Positions 44,631 to 52,574 of a DNA stretch of 64,000 bases are shown piece by piece. The stretch's first letter is position 1; every line of letters begins with the position of its first letter. This DNA is from Nonomuraea turcica (lineage in GTDB: Bacteria > Actinomycetota > Actinomycetes > Streptosporangiales > Streptosporangiaceae). Below the pieces are notes generated by a model that was not told where the DNA came from, ran no database searches, and saw only the letters and a program-made list of their open reading frames with translations. A program made the translations under genes and the position numbers. The DNA lies in contig NZ_JAUZQF010000015.1 in NCBI RefSeq assembly GCF_030718205.1, positions 186,001 through 250,000 on the forward strand. Direction: 5' to 3'.

Positions 44631-46352
44631 TCAGTCGGACCAGTCGGCGGTCATGAGCTCGGGCAGCGGCTCGAACTCCTTGATGGCTTCCAGTGAGGGC
44701 CCCATGGCGGCGTTCGCCTCGCGCTCCACCATCACCTCGACGAGGACGGGCAGCCGCTCCCGCGCCGCCTCGGCCGAGGCCCAGGCCAGCGCGTCCCGCA
44801 GGTCCCCGGGCACCTCCACCCGGCGGGCCGGGCAGCCGAACGCCTCCATGGCCTTGACGTGGTCGATGCCGCCCTCGCCGTAGTGCAGGTCCACGGCGTA
44901 GTTCATGCCGTACGGGATCTCGGCCTGCCTGATCAGCCCCAGATACTCGTTGTTGATCATGACGATGACGAACGGGATGCGGTACTGGGCGGCCACCGCG
45001 ATCTCCTCCATGAGGAACTGGAAGGAGTAGTCGCCCACCACGGCTACCACCTGCCGCTCCGGATGGGCGCACTTGACGCCCATGGCGGCCGGCACCTCCC
45101 AGCCCAGCGGCCCGGCCTGCCCACACACGAGGTAGCGGCGCGGCAGGTACGTCGTCTGGAACTGCCCCGACCAGATCTGGTAGAGCCCGATGGCGGTGAC
45201 GAACGTGGTGTCCCGGTCGAAGAACTCGTTGATCTCCTTGAACACCCGAGGCGGCTTGATCGGCACGTCGTCGAAGTCGTCGCGGCGGCCCATCGTGCGG
45301 CGCAGGTCGGCGACCTTGCGCACCCACGTGCCCGGCTCTCTGCGGGCGGTACGACGGCGCGCCTGGTCCAGCAGCTCCGCCAGCACCGGCCGGGCGTGCC
45401 CGACGATCCCCAGGTCGGGCTCGAAGACCCGGCCGATCTGCGTGGGCTCGATGTCCACGTGGATGAACTTCCGGCCCCTGCGGTAGACGTCGAGGTCGCC
45501 GGTGTGCCGGTCCCCGAAGCGCGCCCCCACGGCCAGGACCAGGTCGCTCTCCAGGAACGCGGCGTTGCCCCACCGCGTCTGGGTCTGGATGCCGGCCATG
45601 CCGGCGAACAGCGGGTGGTCCTCGGGGAAGGCGCCCTTGCCCATGAGCGTCACCTGCACCGGCACCTGCAGGTGCTCGGCCAGCGCGCGCAGCTCCTCGC
45701 TCGCGTCGCCGATGATCACTCCGCCGCCGGCGAGGATGATCGGCCGCCTGGCCACCGACAGCATGTCCACCGCCGCGCTCACCGCCCTGGGCAGCGGCCT
45801 CGGCACCTCGACGGGCAGCGGCGCGTCCAGGTCCCGGTCGTACAGGCAGGTGCCGCGCTGCACGTCGATCGGCAGATCGATGAGCACGGGCCCGGGCCGC
45901 CCGGACCGCGCGATCCTGAACGCCTCCCTGAACACCCACGGCGCCTGGGCCGGCTCCTTGAGCTGCACCGCCCACTTGGTCACCGGCCGGGCGATCTCCA
46001 CGATGTCGACCGCCTGGAACGCCTCCTGGTGCAGCTTGGAGGTCATGGCCTGCCCGGTGACGCAGATCATCGGGATCGAGTCGGCCAGGGCGGTGTAGAG
46101 GCCGGTGATCATGTTGGTGCCGGCGGGGCCGGATGTGCCGATGCAGACGCCGACGTTGCCCGTCACCCTGGCCCAGCCGTCGGCGGCGTGGGTGCCGCCC
46201 TCCTCGTGGCGGACCGTGATGTGCCTGATCGAGCTGTGCTGGAGCGCGGCGTAGAGCGGCAGGATGGCCGCCCCGGGGATGCCGAAGACGGTGTCCACCC
46301 CCTCCGACTCCAGCACCGCCACCACGGCCTCCATGCAAGGGATTCGGTTCAT
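44631..46352 (-). CDS. gcl: Glyoxylate carboligase (ThDP-dependent), with Glu at the usual Val position
   Basis: The enzyme condenses two glyoxylates to tartronate semialdehyde and CO2. It has 573 residues with high similarity to Gcl over GTSGPAGTNMITGLYTALAD, HQEAFQAVDIVEIARPV and RSGRPGPVLIDLPIDVQ. The ThDP motif GDYSFQFLMEEIAVAAQY...NN is near 440. E. coli Gcl is unusual in having Val51 instead of the ThDP-activating Glu; here the same position reads RHEEGG, so Glu50 is present. ATGA overlap with glxR upstream, plus hyi, supports the Gcl role. A related carboligase with different specificity cannot be excluded. Confidence 0.88.
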   Translation of the reverse strand: MNRIPCMEAVVAVLESEGVDTVFGIPGAAILPLYAALQHSSIRHITVRHEEGGTHAADGWARVTGNVGVCIGTSGPAGTNMITGLYTALADSIPMICVTGQAMTSKLHQEAFQAVDIVEIARPVTKWAVQLKEPAQAPWVFREAFRIARSGRPGPVLIDLPIDVQRGTCLYDRDLDAPLPVEVPRPLPRAVSAAVDMLSVARRPIILAGGGVIIGDASEELRALAEHLQVPVQVTLMGKGAFPEDHPLFAGMAGIQTQTRWGNAAFLESDLVLAVGARFGDRHTGDLDVYRRGRKFIHVDIEPTQIGRVFEPDLGIVGHARPVLAELLDQARRRTARREPGTWVRKVADLRRTMGRRDDFDDVPIKPPRVFKEINEFFDRDTTFVTAIGLYQIWSGQFQTTYLPRRYLVCGQAGPLGWEVPAAMGVKCAHPERQVVAVVGDYSFQFLMEEIAVAAQYRIPFVIVMINNEYLGLIRQAEIPYGMNYAVDLHYGEGGIDHVKAMEAFGCPARRVEVPGDLRDALAWASAEAARERLPVLVEVMVEREANAAMGPSLEAIKEFEPLPELMTADWSD

Positions 46353-47209
46353 CCGTTGAGCCTTTCGACGACCTTGAGCAGGGCGGAGTGGTCGAGCGAG
46401 CCGTGGCCCTGCGCCCGGGCCGCGGCCACGAGCTGGGCGACCTGCCCGGTGAGCGGCAGGCTGACCCCGGCCTCGCGGGCGGCGGCGAGCGCAATGCCCA
46501 TGTCCTTGTGGTGCAGGTCGATGCGGAAGCCCGGGGCGAACTCACGCTTGACCATGGTGTGCCGCTTGAGCTCCAGGATCCGGGAACCTGCCAGGCCGCC
46601 CGCGAGCACGTCGAGCCCGCCCGCCGGGTCCACGCCGGACGCCTCCAGGAGCACGATCGCCTCCGCCACCAGCCCGTAGATGCCGCCGACGACGAGCTGG
46701 TTGGCGGCCTTCACGGTCTGCCCGGCGCCGGCCGGGCCGACGTGCACCACGGTCGTGCCGAGCGTCGACAGGATCGGCCGGGCCGCCTCGGCGTCCTCGG
46801 CCGCGCCGCCGACCATGATCGAGAGCGTGCCGTCGATCGCGCCGCGCTCGCCACCGCTGACCGGGGCGTCGAGGGCCCGTACGCCGACGGCCGCTGCCTG
46901 CCGCGCCACCCACCGGGAGGTCTCCGGCTTGATCGTGCTCATGTCGATGTAGAGGAGGTTGGGGCGGCCGTACTCGATCACCAGCGGCGCGACCTCCTCG
47001 ACCTGCGGCGAGTCGGGGAGCATGGTGATCACGACGTCCGCGCCGCCAACCGCGTCGACCACACTCGACGCGCCCTTGCCGCCCAGGCCGGCGAGCTGGT
47101 CGACGCGCTCGGCGCTCACGTCATAGCCGGTCACGGCATGTCCGGTCTTGAGGAGGTTGGCCGCCATCGGGCTGCCCATGATCCCCAAGCCGACGAACCC
47201 GATGTTCAT
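46349..47209 (-). CDS. glxR: 2-hydroxy-3-oxopropionate (tartronate semialdehyde) reductase
   Basis: The enzyme reduces tartronate semialdehyde to D-glycerate with NAD(P)H. The 286 residues belong to the beta-hydroxyacid dehydrogenase family: N-terminal dinucleotide motif IGFVGLGIMGSPMAANL, substrate loop DAPVSGGERGAIDG near 120, catalytic Lys in GAGQTVKAANQLVVGG near 170, and the cofactor/substrate motif HHKDMGIALAAA near 238. The ATG at 47209 overlaps the hyi stop and its own stop overlaps the gcl start, so carboligase and reductase are produced together. Confidence 0.92.
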   Translation of the reverse strand: MNIGFVGLGIMGSPMAANLLKTGHAVTGYDVSAERVDQLAGLGGKGASSVVDAVGGADVVITMLPDSPQVEEVAPLVIEYGRPNLLYIDMSTIKPETSRWVARQAAAVGVRALDAPVSGGERGAIDGTLSIMVGGAAEDAEAARPILSTLGTTVVHVGPAGAGQTVKAANQLVVGGIYGLVAEAIVLLEASGVDPAGGLDVLAGGLAGSRILELKRHTMVKREFAPGFRIDLHHKDMGIALAAAREAGVSLPLTGQVAQLVAAARAQGHGSLDHSALLKVVERLNG

Positions 47210-47970
47210 CCCTGCCTCCAGTCGAACGCGCCCGGCCCTTCGTGCCGGTACTCCAGGCCGACGTGACCCCGATAGCCCGCGGCCTCCAGCCGCGCGAAGA
47301 TCTCCCGGTACGGCATGCGCCCGCTCCCCGGCCGGCCCCTGCCGGGATCGTCGGCGATCTGCACGTGGCCGAATCGTGCGCAGTGCCGGTCGATGAGCGC
47401 GAGCACGTCCTCGCCCATCCGGTGCAGGTGGTAGAGGTCGGCCAGGAAGGCCACGTTCTCCCGATCCACCTCGTCGATCAGCTCGAACGCCGCCTGTGAC
47501 GATGTGATCGGATATTTCGGGTTCTCGTGGGAGTTGAGGGCCTCGACCACCACGGTCGCGCCGATGCCGGCGGCCGCGTCGGCCGCCGTGCGCAGGTTGG
47601 CCACGGCGAGGTCCCTGTCGACGTCGGGGCCATTGCCGTACAGGGCGTTGAGCACCCCGCAGCCCAGCTCGCCGGCCAGCCGCACGGCGGCGTCGATGTT
47701 GGCCTGGAACCGGGCCGAGCCGTCCGGCCTGGCCAGCAGGCCGCGCTCGCCCGCGGCCATGTCGCCGGCGTCGAAGTTCAGCCCGACGAGCCGCACCCCG
47801 GCGTGCTCGATGGCCTGCCGCAGCGCGGCCAGCTCGGCGCCCGTCGGGTCCGGGCCGTCGAACGGCCACCACAGCTCGACGGCGTCGAACCCGTTCTTGG
47901 CCGCCGCGGCCGGCCGTTCCAGCAGCGGCAGATCGGTGAACAGAATGGACAGGTTGACGTCGAACCTCAC
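47206..47970 (-). CDS. hyi: Hydroxypyruvate isomerase
   Basis: The enzyme interconverts hydroxypyruvate and tartronate semialdehyde. The 254 residues form a xylose-isomerase-like TIM barrel: N terminus FDVNLSILFTDLPLLERPAAA, GFDAVELWWPFDG, metal-site Glu in VVVEALNSHENPKYPI near 140, Asp/His in FLADLYHLHRMGED near 180, QIADDPGRGRPGSG near 210, and the final Glu in VGLEYRHEG. This matches Hyi proteins linked to gcl operons. It overlaps sucD upstream and glxR downstream by four bases each. Confidence 0.9.
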   Translation of the reverse strand: MRFDVNLSILFTDLPLLERPAAAAKNGFDAVELWWPFDGPDPTGAELAALRQAIEHAGVRLVGLNFDAGDMAAGERGLLARPDGSARFQANIDAAVRLAGELGCGVLNALYGNGPDVDRDLAVANLRTAADAAAGIGATVVVEALNSHENPKYPITSSQAAFELIDEVDRENVAFLADLYHLHRMGEDVLALIDRHCARFGHVQIADDPGRGRPGSGRMPYREIFARLEAAGYRGHVGLEYRHEGPGAFDWRQG

Positions 47971-48848
47971 GAGACACCCGCCAGGGCCGAGCGCATGAGC
48001 CGGGCCGTCTCGGACGGGGTCCGGCCGACCCGCACCCCGACCGCCTCCAGGGCCTCCTTCTTGGCCTGCGCGGTGCCGGACGAGCCGGACACGATCGCGC
48101 CGGCGTGCCCCATGGTCTTGCCCTCCGGCGCGGTGAAGCCGGCGACGTAGGCCACCACGGGCTTGGTGACGTGCTCGGCGATGTAGGCCGCGGCCCGTTC
48201 CTCGGCGTCGCCACCGATCTCACCGATCATCACGATGGCGTCGGTGCCGGGGTCGTCCTGGAACGCCCGCAGACAGTCGATGTGGGTGGTCCCCACGACG
48301 GGGTCGCCGCCGATGCCGACGGCGGTGGAGAAGCCGAGGTCGCGCAGCTCGTACATGAGCTGATAGGTGAGCGTGCCGGACTTGGAGACCAGGCCGATGC
48401 GGCCGGCCGAGGTGATGTCGGCGGGAATGATCCCGGCCGAGGACTGCCCGGGGCTGATCAGTCCGGGGCAGTTGGGCCCGATGATCCGGGTACGGCCGTT
48501 CGCCAGCGCGCGGAACCGTACCGCGTCATGGACCGGGACGCCCTCGGTGATCACCACGCACAGCGGCACGCCCGCCGCCACCGCCTCCTCCACGGCGCCG
48601 CCGGTGAAGCGCGGCGGCACGAAGACCACCGACACGTCAGCCCCGGTCTGGGCCACCGCCTCGGCCACGGAGCCGAACACCGGCACCGTACGCTCGCCGA
48701 AGTCCACCGACCGCCCGCCCTTGCCCGGGGTGACCCCGGCCGCGACATCGGTGCCGGCGGCCAGCATGCGGGCCGTGTGCCTGGTGCCCTCCGCGCCCGT
48801 CATGCCCTGCACGAGCACCCGGCTGTCCTTGGTCAGAAAGATCGCCAT
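47967..48848 (-). CDS. sucD: Succinate-CoA ligase-type alpha subunit (SucD-like)
   Basis: The protein has 293 residues from the ATG at 48848 (MAIFLTKDSRVLVQGMTGAEG); an ATG three codons earlier overlaps sucC. It has the CoA-binding Rossmann domain, the IIGPNCPGLISPG motif, and the active phospho-histidine in GHAGAIVSGSSGTAQAK near 247. With SucC it forms a carboxylic acid-CoA ligase. As the pair is embedded in a glyoxylate operon it may be a specialised paralogue, for example a malate-CoA ligase or another C2-C4 acid ligase, rather than the TCA enzyme. The sequence alone does not decide. Confidence 0.85.
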   Translation of the reverse strand: MAIFLTKDSRVLVQGMTGAEGTRHTARMLAAGTDVAAGVTPGKGGRSVDFGERTVPVFGSVAEAVAQTGADVSVVFVPPRFTGGAVEEAVAAGVPLCVVITEGVPVHDAVRFRALANGRTRIIGPNCPGLISPGQSSAGIIPADITSAGRIGLVSKSGTLTYQLMYELRDLGFSTAVGIGGDPVVGTTHIDCLRAFQDDPGTDAIVMIGEIGGDAEERAAAYIAEHVTKPVVAYVAGFTAPEGKTMGHAGAIVSGSSGTAQAKKEALEAVGVRVGRTPSETARLMRSALAGVS

Positions 48849-48849
48849 C

Positions 48850-49980
48850 TCACGCACCTGCCGCGAGTCTGGCCGCCATCTCGGCGGCGCCGTCCATGGT
48901 GGAGACCTGGCGGACGGCCGGGTGCCGGGCCTCGCTCAGGATGCGCCGCCCCACCTCGGCGTTGTTGCCGTCCAGCCGTACGACGATGGGCCTGGCCCGG
49001 CCGCGCTCGCCGAGGAGCTCGAGTGCGGTCACGATGCCGTTGGCGACGGCGTCGCAGGCCGTGATGCCGCCGAAGACGTTGACCAGCACCGACCGCACGT
49101 CCGGGTCGGCCAGGATGATCTCCAGCCCGTCGGCCATGACCTGGGCGGACGCGCCGCCGCCGATGTCCAGGAAGTTCGCGGGCGCGGCGCCGGCCCCGGC
49201 CACCACGTCCAGCGTGCTCATGACCAGGCCCGCGCCGTTGCCGATGACACCGACCCGGCCGTCCAGCTTGACGTAGTTCAACCCCTTGGCCCTGGCCCGG
49301 TCCTCCAAGCTGTCCGTACGTTCGGCGTACTGCCAGGCGTGCCGGAAGTACGCGTTGTCGTCGAGGGTCACCTTGCCGTCAAGGGCCACCACGCGCTGGT
49401 CGGTCGTGCAGATCAGCGGGTTGACCTCGACCAGCAGCGCGTCCTGCGCGACCAGCACGTGCCACAGCTTCTCCAGCACGCCGGCGGCCTGCTCGGGGAG
49501 GCCCGCCTTGGCCGCCAGCAGCCGCGCGGTGTCCGCGTCCACCCCCGTCACCGAGTCGATCGGCAGTTTCACGATGGCGTCGGGGTCGGTGGCCGCCAGC
49601 TCCTCGATCTCCATGCCGCCCTGACCGGACACCATGGCCAGGAAGCCACCTTCGGCGCGGTCCACCAGGAAGGCCGCGTAATACTCCTCGAACGGCACGG
49701 TCGCCGCCTCGACCAGCACGCGGCGGGCGACGTGGCCCTTGATGTCCATCCCGAGCACGCGGGCCGCCTCCTGCTCGGCCGAGACCGGCCCCGCCGCCGG
49801 TCTGATCCCGCCTGCTTTGCCCCGTCCACCGGTCTTCACCTGGGCTTTGATGACAACGGGCGCGTTCAGCTCGGCCGCGATCTCGCGGGCCTCGGCCGGC
49901 GTGGCCGCTACTTTGCCTGCCGGGACCGGGATCCCGTGACGCCCGAAGAGCTCCTTCGCCTGATACTCGTACAGGTCCAT
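48850..49980 (-). CDS. sucC: Succinate-CoA ligase-type beta subunit (SucC-like)
   Basis: The protein has 376 residues: an N-terminal ATP-grasp domain (MDLYEYQAKELFGRHGIPVP, VVIKAQVKTGGRGKAGGI) and C-terminal ligase domain (NPLICTTDQRVVALDGKVTL, GIGNGAGLV-like VIGNGAGLVMSTLD, VFGGITACDAVANG). It is the first gene of the sucC-sucD-hyi-glxR-gcl-aldehyde dehydrogenase operon. AAAGGAGG precedes the ATG, and the palindrome TACGGTATACCGTA lies 17-30 bases upstream. Substrate may be succinate, malate or another small acid; see sucD. Confidence 0.87.
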   Translation of the reverse strand: MDLYEYQAKELFGRHGIPVPAGKVAATPAEAREIAAELNAPVVIKAQVKTGGRGKAGGIRPAAGPVSAEQEAARVLGMDIKGHVARRVLVEAATVPFEEYYAAFLVDRAEGGFLAMVSGQGGMEIEELAATDPDAIVKLPIDSVTGVDADTARLLAAKAGLPEQAAGVLEKLWHVLVAQDALLVEVNPLICTTDQRVVALDGKVTLDDNAYFRHAWQYAERTDSLEDRARAKGLNYVKLDGRVGVIGNGAGLVMSTLDVVAGAGAAPANFLDIGGGASAQVMADGLEIILADPDVRSVLVNVFGGITACDAVANGIVTALELLGERGRARPIVVRLDGNNAEVGRRILSEARHPAVRQVSTMDGAAEMAARLAAGA

Positions 49981-49996
49981 TCGAGCCTCCTTTGTC

Positions 49997-50013
49997 TACG
50001 GTATACCGTATGG
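49997..50013. promoter_or_regulatory. Operator candidate 1 (ATACNGTAT), upstream of sucC
   Basis: A perfect 14-base palindrome TACGGTATACCGTA (49997-50010) overlaps an ATAC-C-GTAT core (50003-50011). It lies in the 88-base divergent promoter region between the glyoxylate operon and the MFS transporter gene. The same core recurs before the other genes of this locus. Confidence 0.6.
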
Positions 50014-50059
50014 AATATTCTCCGTCTAGGTCTCGACAGGGCCCGGTCTTCTGGATATT

Positions 50060-50072
50060 CCATACAGTATGG
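50060..50072. promoter_or_regulatory. Operator candidate 2 (ATACNGTAT), overlapping the MFS start
   Basis: CCATAC-A-GTATGG is a perfect odd palindrome. Its right arm contains the MFS ATG at 50069-50071. A bound repressor would block initiation directly. Either transcription starts very close to the ATG (leaderless mRNA) or the real start codon lies further downstream. Confidence 0.6.
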
Positions 50073-51415
50073 AGAATGCAATCAAGGACTGGCGCGGGCG
50101 CGCGTACGTCCCCGGCCCCGTCCCCGCCGACCGCACCCGCATGTTCTGGCTGGCCTGGGCCGCCATGGCGGCCATCAGCCCGCTCCAGTACGGCTACGCC
50201 GCCCTCCTCGCCCAGCAGGCCGCCGGGCTGACCCTGCTGGCGGTCTGGATCGCCTGCCAGGCCGCGGGCGCGCTGCCCGCGCTTCACCTGGTACGGCACG
50301 GCCGCCTCAGCGTGCGCGCCGCGCTGTTCGGCGGCGCCGCGCTCAGCGGACTCGGGCTGTTCACGGCCGCGCTGACCACCCCAGGGCTCATCGCCGGGAG
50401 CGCCGGCCTGGTCGCCTTCGTGGGCTATGCGCTGCTCGGCGGGCTGGGCGCGGGCCTCGTCTACGGGGTGTGCGGCGAGGTGGTCTCCTCCTGGTACCCG
50501 GAGCGGCCCGCCGCCCGGGTCGGGCTCATCACCGGCGCGTTCGGGTACGGCGCCGTCCCCCTGCTCGTATGGGCGGGGATCGCCCCGGGCGCGACGTCCG
50601 CCGCCTTTCTGGTCGCCGCGGTCGTCGCGGTGGCCGTCATCGGTGCGGCGGCCCGGCACCTGCGGCTGCCTCCGGCGTTGTGGTGGCCCGAGGACGTGGA
50701 CCCGCGCACGCACGCGCTGGACGCGGCCCGGCTGCGCGTCACCCCCGATGCCGCCAGGCAGTTCCTGCTGCCGCAGGCGTTGCGCACGCGGACGTTGCCG
50801 GCGCTCGCGCTCATCCTGACGTGCGCGGGCGCGGTGTCGGTGTTCGACGTGATCGTGGTGGCGAGCACCGGCTCGTGGGCCGCGGTGGCCCTGCTGGTGG
50901 CGCTCAACGGCACCAGCCGGTCGCTGGCCATGCGGTACTCGGAGCTCTTCGGCCGCCGGCGGGTGCTCGCCGCCGTCCTCGGCGCCCTCGCCCTCGGCCA
51001 GATCCTCTTGGCCGCCGCAGCCCTTGACGCCGCGCCACCGGCCACCGGCCCGCTCTCAGCGGCCGTGCCGGCCGGCCTGGCGACGGAGGGCGTGGTGGCG
51101 CCGGGCACGGGATGGACGGGCAGCGGCGTGCTGCTGTGGCTGGGGGTCATCGCGGCCGGGGTGGGCGGCGGGGCGTTCTACCCGCTCCTCGCCAGCCTGG
51201 TGCGCGAGTTCTTCGGCGTCGAGCGGGCCGGCGACATCCATGCCGTCGTCTACAGCGCCAAAGCCTTGGCCGGGGTCGGCGCCGTCGCCCTCGCCCTGCT
51301 GGCGCTCACCACGCCCGCGACCGCCCTCCTCGTCGCCACGACGTTGGCCGCGCTGCCGGCCCTGGCCACGCCGCGCCTGCGCATCCCGGGCCTGCCGACC
51401 ACAATCCCCGTGTGA
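50069..51415 (+). CDS. MFS transporter of the oxalate/formate antiporter (OFA) type
   Basis: The protein has 448 residues and twelve predicted helices. OFA-like features are a first helix ending SPLQYGYAALLAQQ, the loop SSWYPERPAARVGLITGAFGYGA after helix 4, and the helix-10/11 segment GGGAFYPLLASLVREFFGVERAG. OFA members exchange oxalate for formate or carry related small carboxylates. The first ATG lacks a Shine-Dalgarno and lies inside an operator palindrome; the next ATG (residue 25) is at the edge of helix 1. Divergent from the glyoxylate operon and upstream of a GntR regulator. An uncharacterised organic-acid carrier is the alternative. Confidence 0.75.
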   Translation: MENAIKDWRGRAYVPGPVPADRTRMFWLAWAAMAAISPLQYGYAALLAQQAAGLTLLAVWIACQAAGALPALHLVRHGRLSVRAALFGGAALSGLGLFTAALTTPGLIAGSAGLVAFVGYALLGGLGAGLVYGVCGEVVSSWYPERPAARVGLITGAFGYGAVPLLVWAGIAPGATSAAFLVAAVVAVAVIGAAARHLRLPPALWWPEDVDPRTHALDAARLRVTPDAARQFLLPQALRTRTLPALALILTCAGAVSVFDVIVVASTGSWAAVALLVALNGTSRSLAMRYSELFGRRRVLAAVLGALALGQILLAAAALDAAPPATGPLSAAVPAGLATEGVVAPGTGWTGSGVLLWLGVIAAGVGGGAFYPLLASLVREFFGVERAGDIHAVVYSAKALAGVGAVALALLALTTPATALLVATTLAALPALATPRLRIPGLPTTIPV

Positions 51416-51521
51416 CAAGGCCTTGTGACGAGGTTCACCAGCCGGGTTCATCCAGCGAACGGTATGCTGTAGGCAGTCGACGAAAAACCGTTAAAACCAC
51501 GCATTCCCTGGAGACGTGACC

Positions 51522-52265
51522 ATGTTGCTGTCGGATCAGGCCGGTCAGACGGCGGCCACCAAGATTCAGCGTCCCGCCACGCTCCGGGAGAGCGTCATCG
51601 AGGCCATCCAGGAGCTCATCGTCTCCGGCCAGCTCAAGCCCGGCCAGCACCTGGTCGAGAGCGAGCTGGCCGATCTCCTCGGCGTGTCCAGGCAGCCGGT
51701 TCGCGAGGCCCTGCAGCAGCTCAGCGGCGAGGGCTGGGTCGACCTGCACCCCGGCCAGGGCGCGTTCGTGCACGTACCTACGGTAGAGGAAGCCGACCAG
51801 TTGCTCGCGGTGCGCGCGCTGCTGGAGACCGAGTCCGCCAGGCTCGCCGCGAAACATGCCGGCGAGGACGGCGTCAAGCGGCTGCGCGCCCTGTGCGCGC
51901 GCGGCATCGCTGCCGTGCAGACCGACGACATCGACGGCGCCGTGGCCATCAACTCGGAGCTGCACGCCCTGGTGACCGCGCTGTCCGGCAACAAGGTGCT
52001 CGCCGAGTTGGCCAGCCAGGTGGCCAGGCGGGTGCGGTGGTACCACACGCCGGTGGCCCGCCAGCGGGGCATGGCCTCGTGGGAAGAGCACACGGCGCTG
52101 ATCGACGCCATCGAGGCAGGCGACGAGCGCCGCGCCGCGAAGATCATGCGCGAGCACACCGAGCACACCCGCGTCTCCTACATGGAGCAGCGGGAGAACG
52201 AGCCCGTCCAGCCCGCCCCGAAGCCGGTGCGCCGCCGCCGTCCGCGCACCCAGCAGGCGGGATGA
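51522..52265 (+). CDS. GntR-family regulator, FadR/FCD subfamily
   Basis: The regulator has 247 residues from the ATG at 51522, nine bases after GGAG; a GTG at 51516 is less well spaced. The winged helix spans about 20-85 (LRESVIEAIQELIVSGQLKPG, SRQPVREALQQL). The FCD ligand domain (about 95-220) keeps the metal-site residues N-x3-H in NSELHALV, His in WEEHTALIDAIEAGD and His in REHTEHTR. FCD proteins bind carboxylic acids. It is thus the natural candidate to read the ATACNGTAT palindromes. A 12-base palindrome ACAAGGCCTTGT (51415-51426) and a half-site GGTATG lie upstream. Confidence 0.9.
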   Translation: MLLSDQAGQTAATKIQRPATLRESVIEAIQELIVSGQLKPGQHLVESELADLLGVSRQPVREALQQLSGEGWVDLHPGQGAFVHVPTVEEADQLLAVRALLETESARLAAKHAGEDGVKRLRALCARGIAAVQTDDIDGAVAINSELHALVTALSGNKVLAELASQVARRVRWYHTPVARQRGMASWEEHTALIDAIEAGDERRAAKIMREHTEHTRVSYMEQRENEPVQPAPKPVRRRRPRTQQAG

Positions 52266-52349
52266 GGACGGGTTGACCTGACGTTCACAGTAAAAGACAT
52301 GCTCCGAAACACCTCGGGCAGAGGATGGAGCAGCACGGATGGGAGGTGC

Positions 52350-52532
52350 ATGACCATGAAGGCGTTCATCCGCTTTCTCCTTGGTGATCCCCCGGGCCAA
52401 TCAGCAGATGGCCGGGCGATCGGCATCGGCCTGAGCGCAGCGCTCAGAAAGCACTACTCGGCCGACGACGCAGAGCGTTACCTGCGGCAGTGGGCCGCCG
52501 AGCACGACGTACGCAAGACCCCGAGGCGCTGA
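52350..52532 (+). CDS. Small hypothetical protein
   Basis: The protein has 60 residues, starting MTMKAFIRFLLGD, with a GGGAGG just upstream; ATG at 52356 is an alternative start with better spacing. The C-terminal half is charged and helical (LSAALRKHYSADDAERYLRQW). No family recognised and no membrane segment or motif. It stands alone between the GntR gene and the convergent terC. Confidence 0.55.
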   Translation: MTMKAFIRFLLGDPPGQSADGRAIGIGLSAALRKHYSADDAERYLRQWAAEHDVRKTPRR

Positions 52533-52574
52533 GCCGCGGCAGGGGCCGCCGGAGCACCCCCCACCGCGGCATGG

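Noticed and set aside
51415..51426. ACAAGGCCTTGT as terminator of the OFA transporter gene
   Set aside because: A 12-base palindrome without a loop makes a poor hairpin; it is kept only as a possible protein-binding site in the GntR entry.
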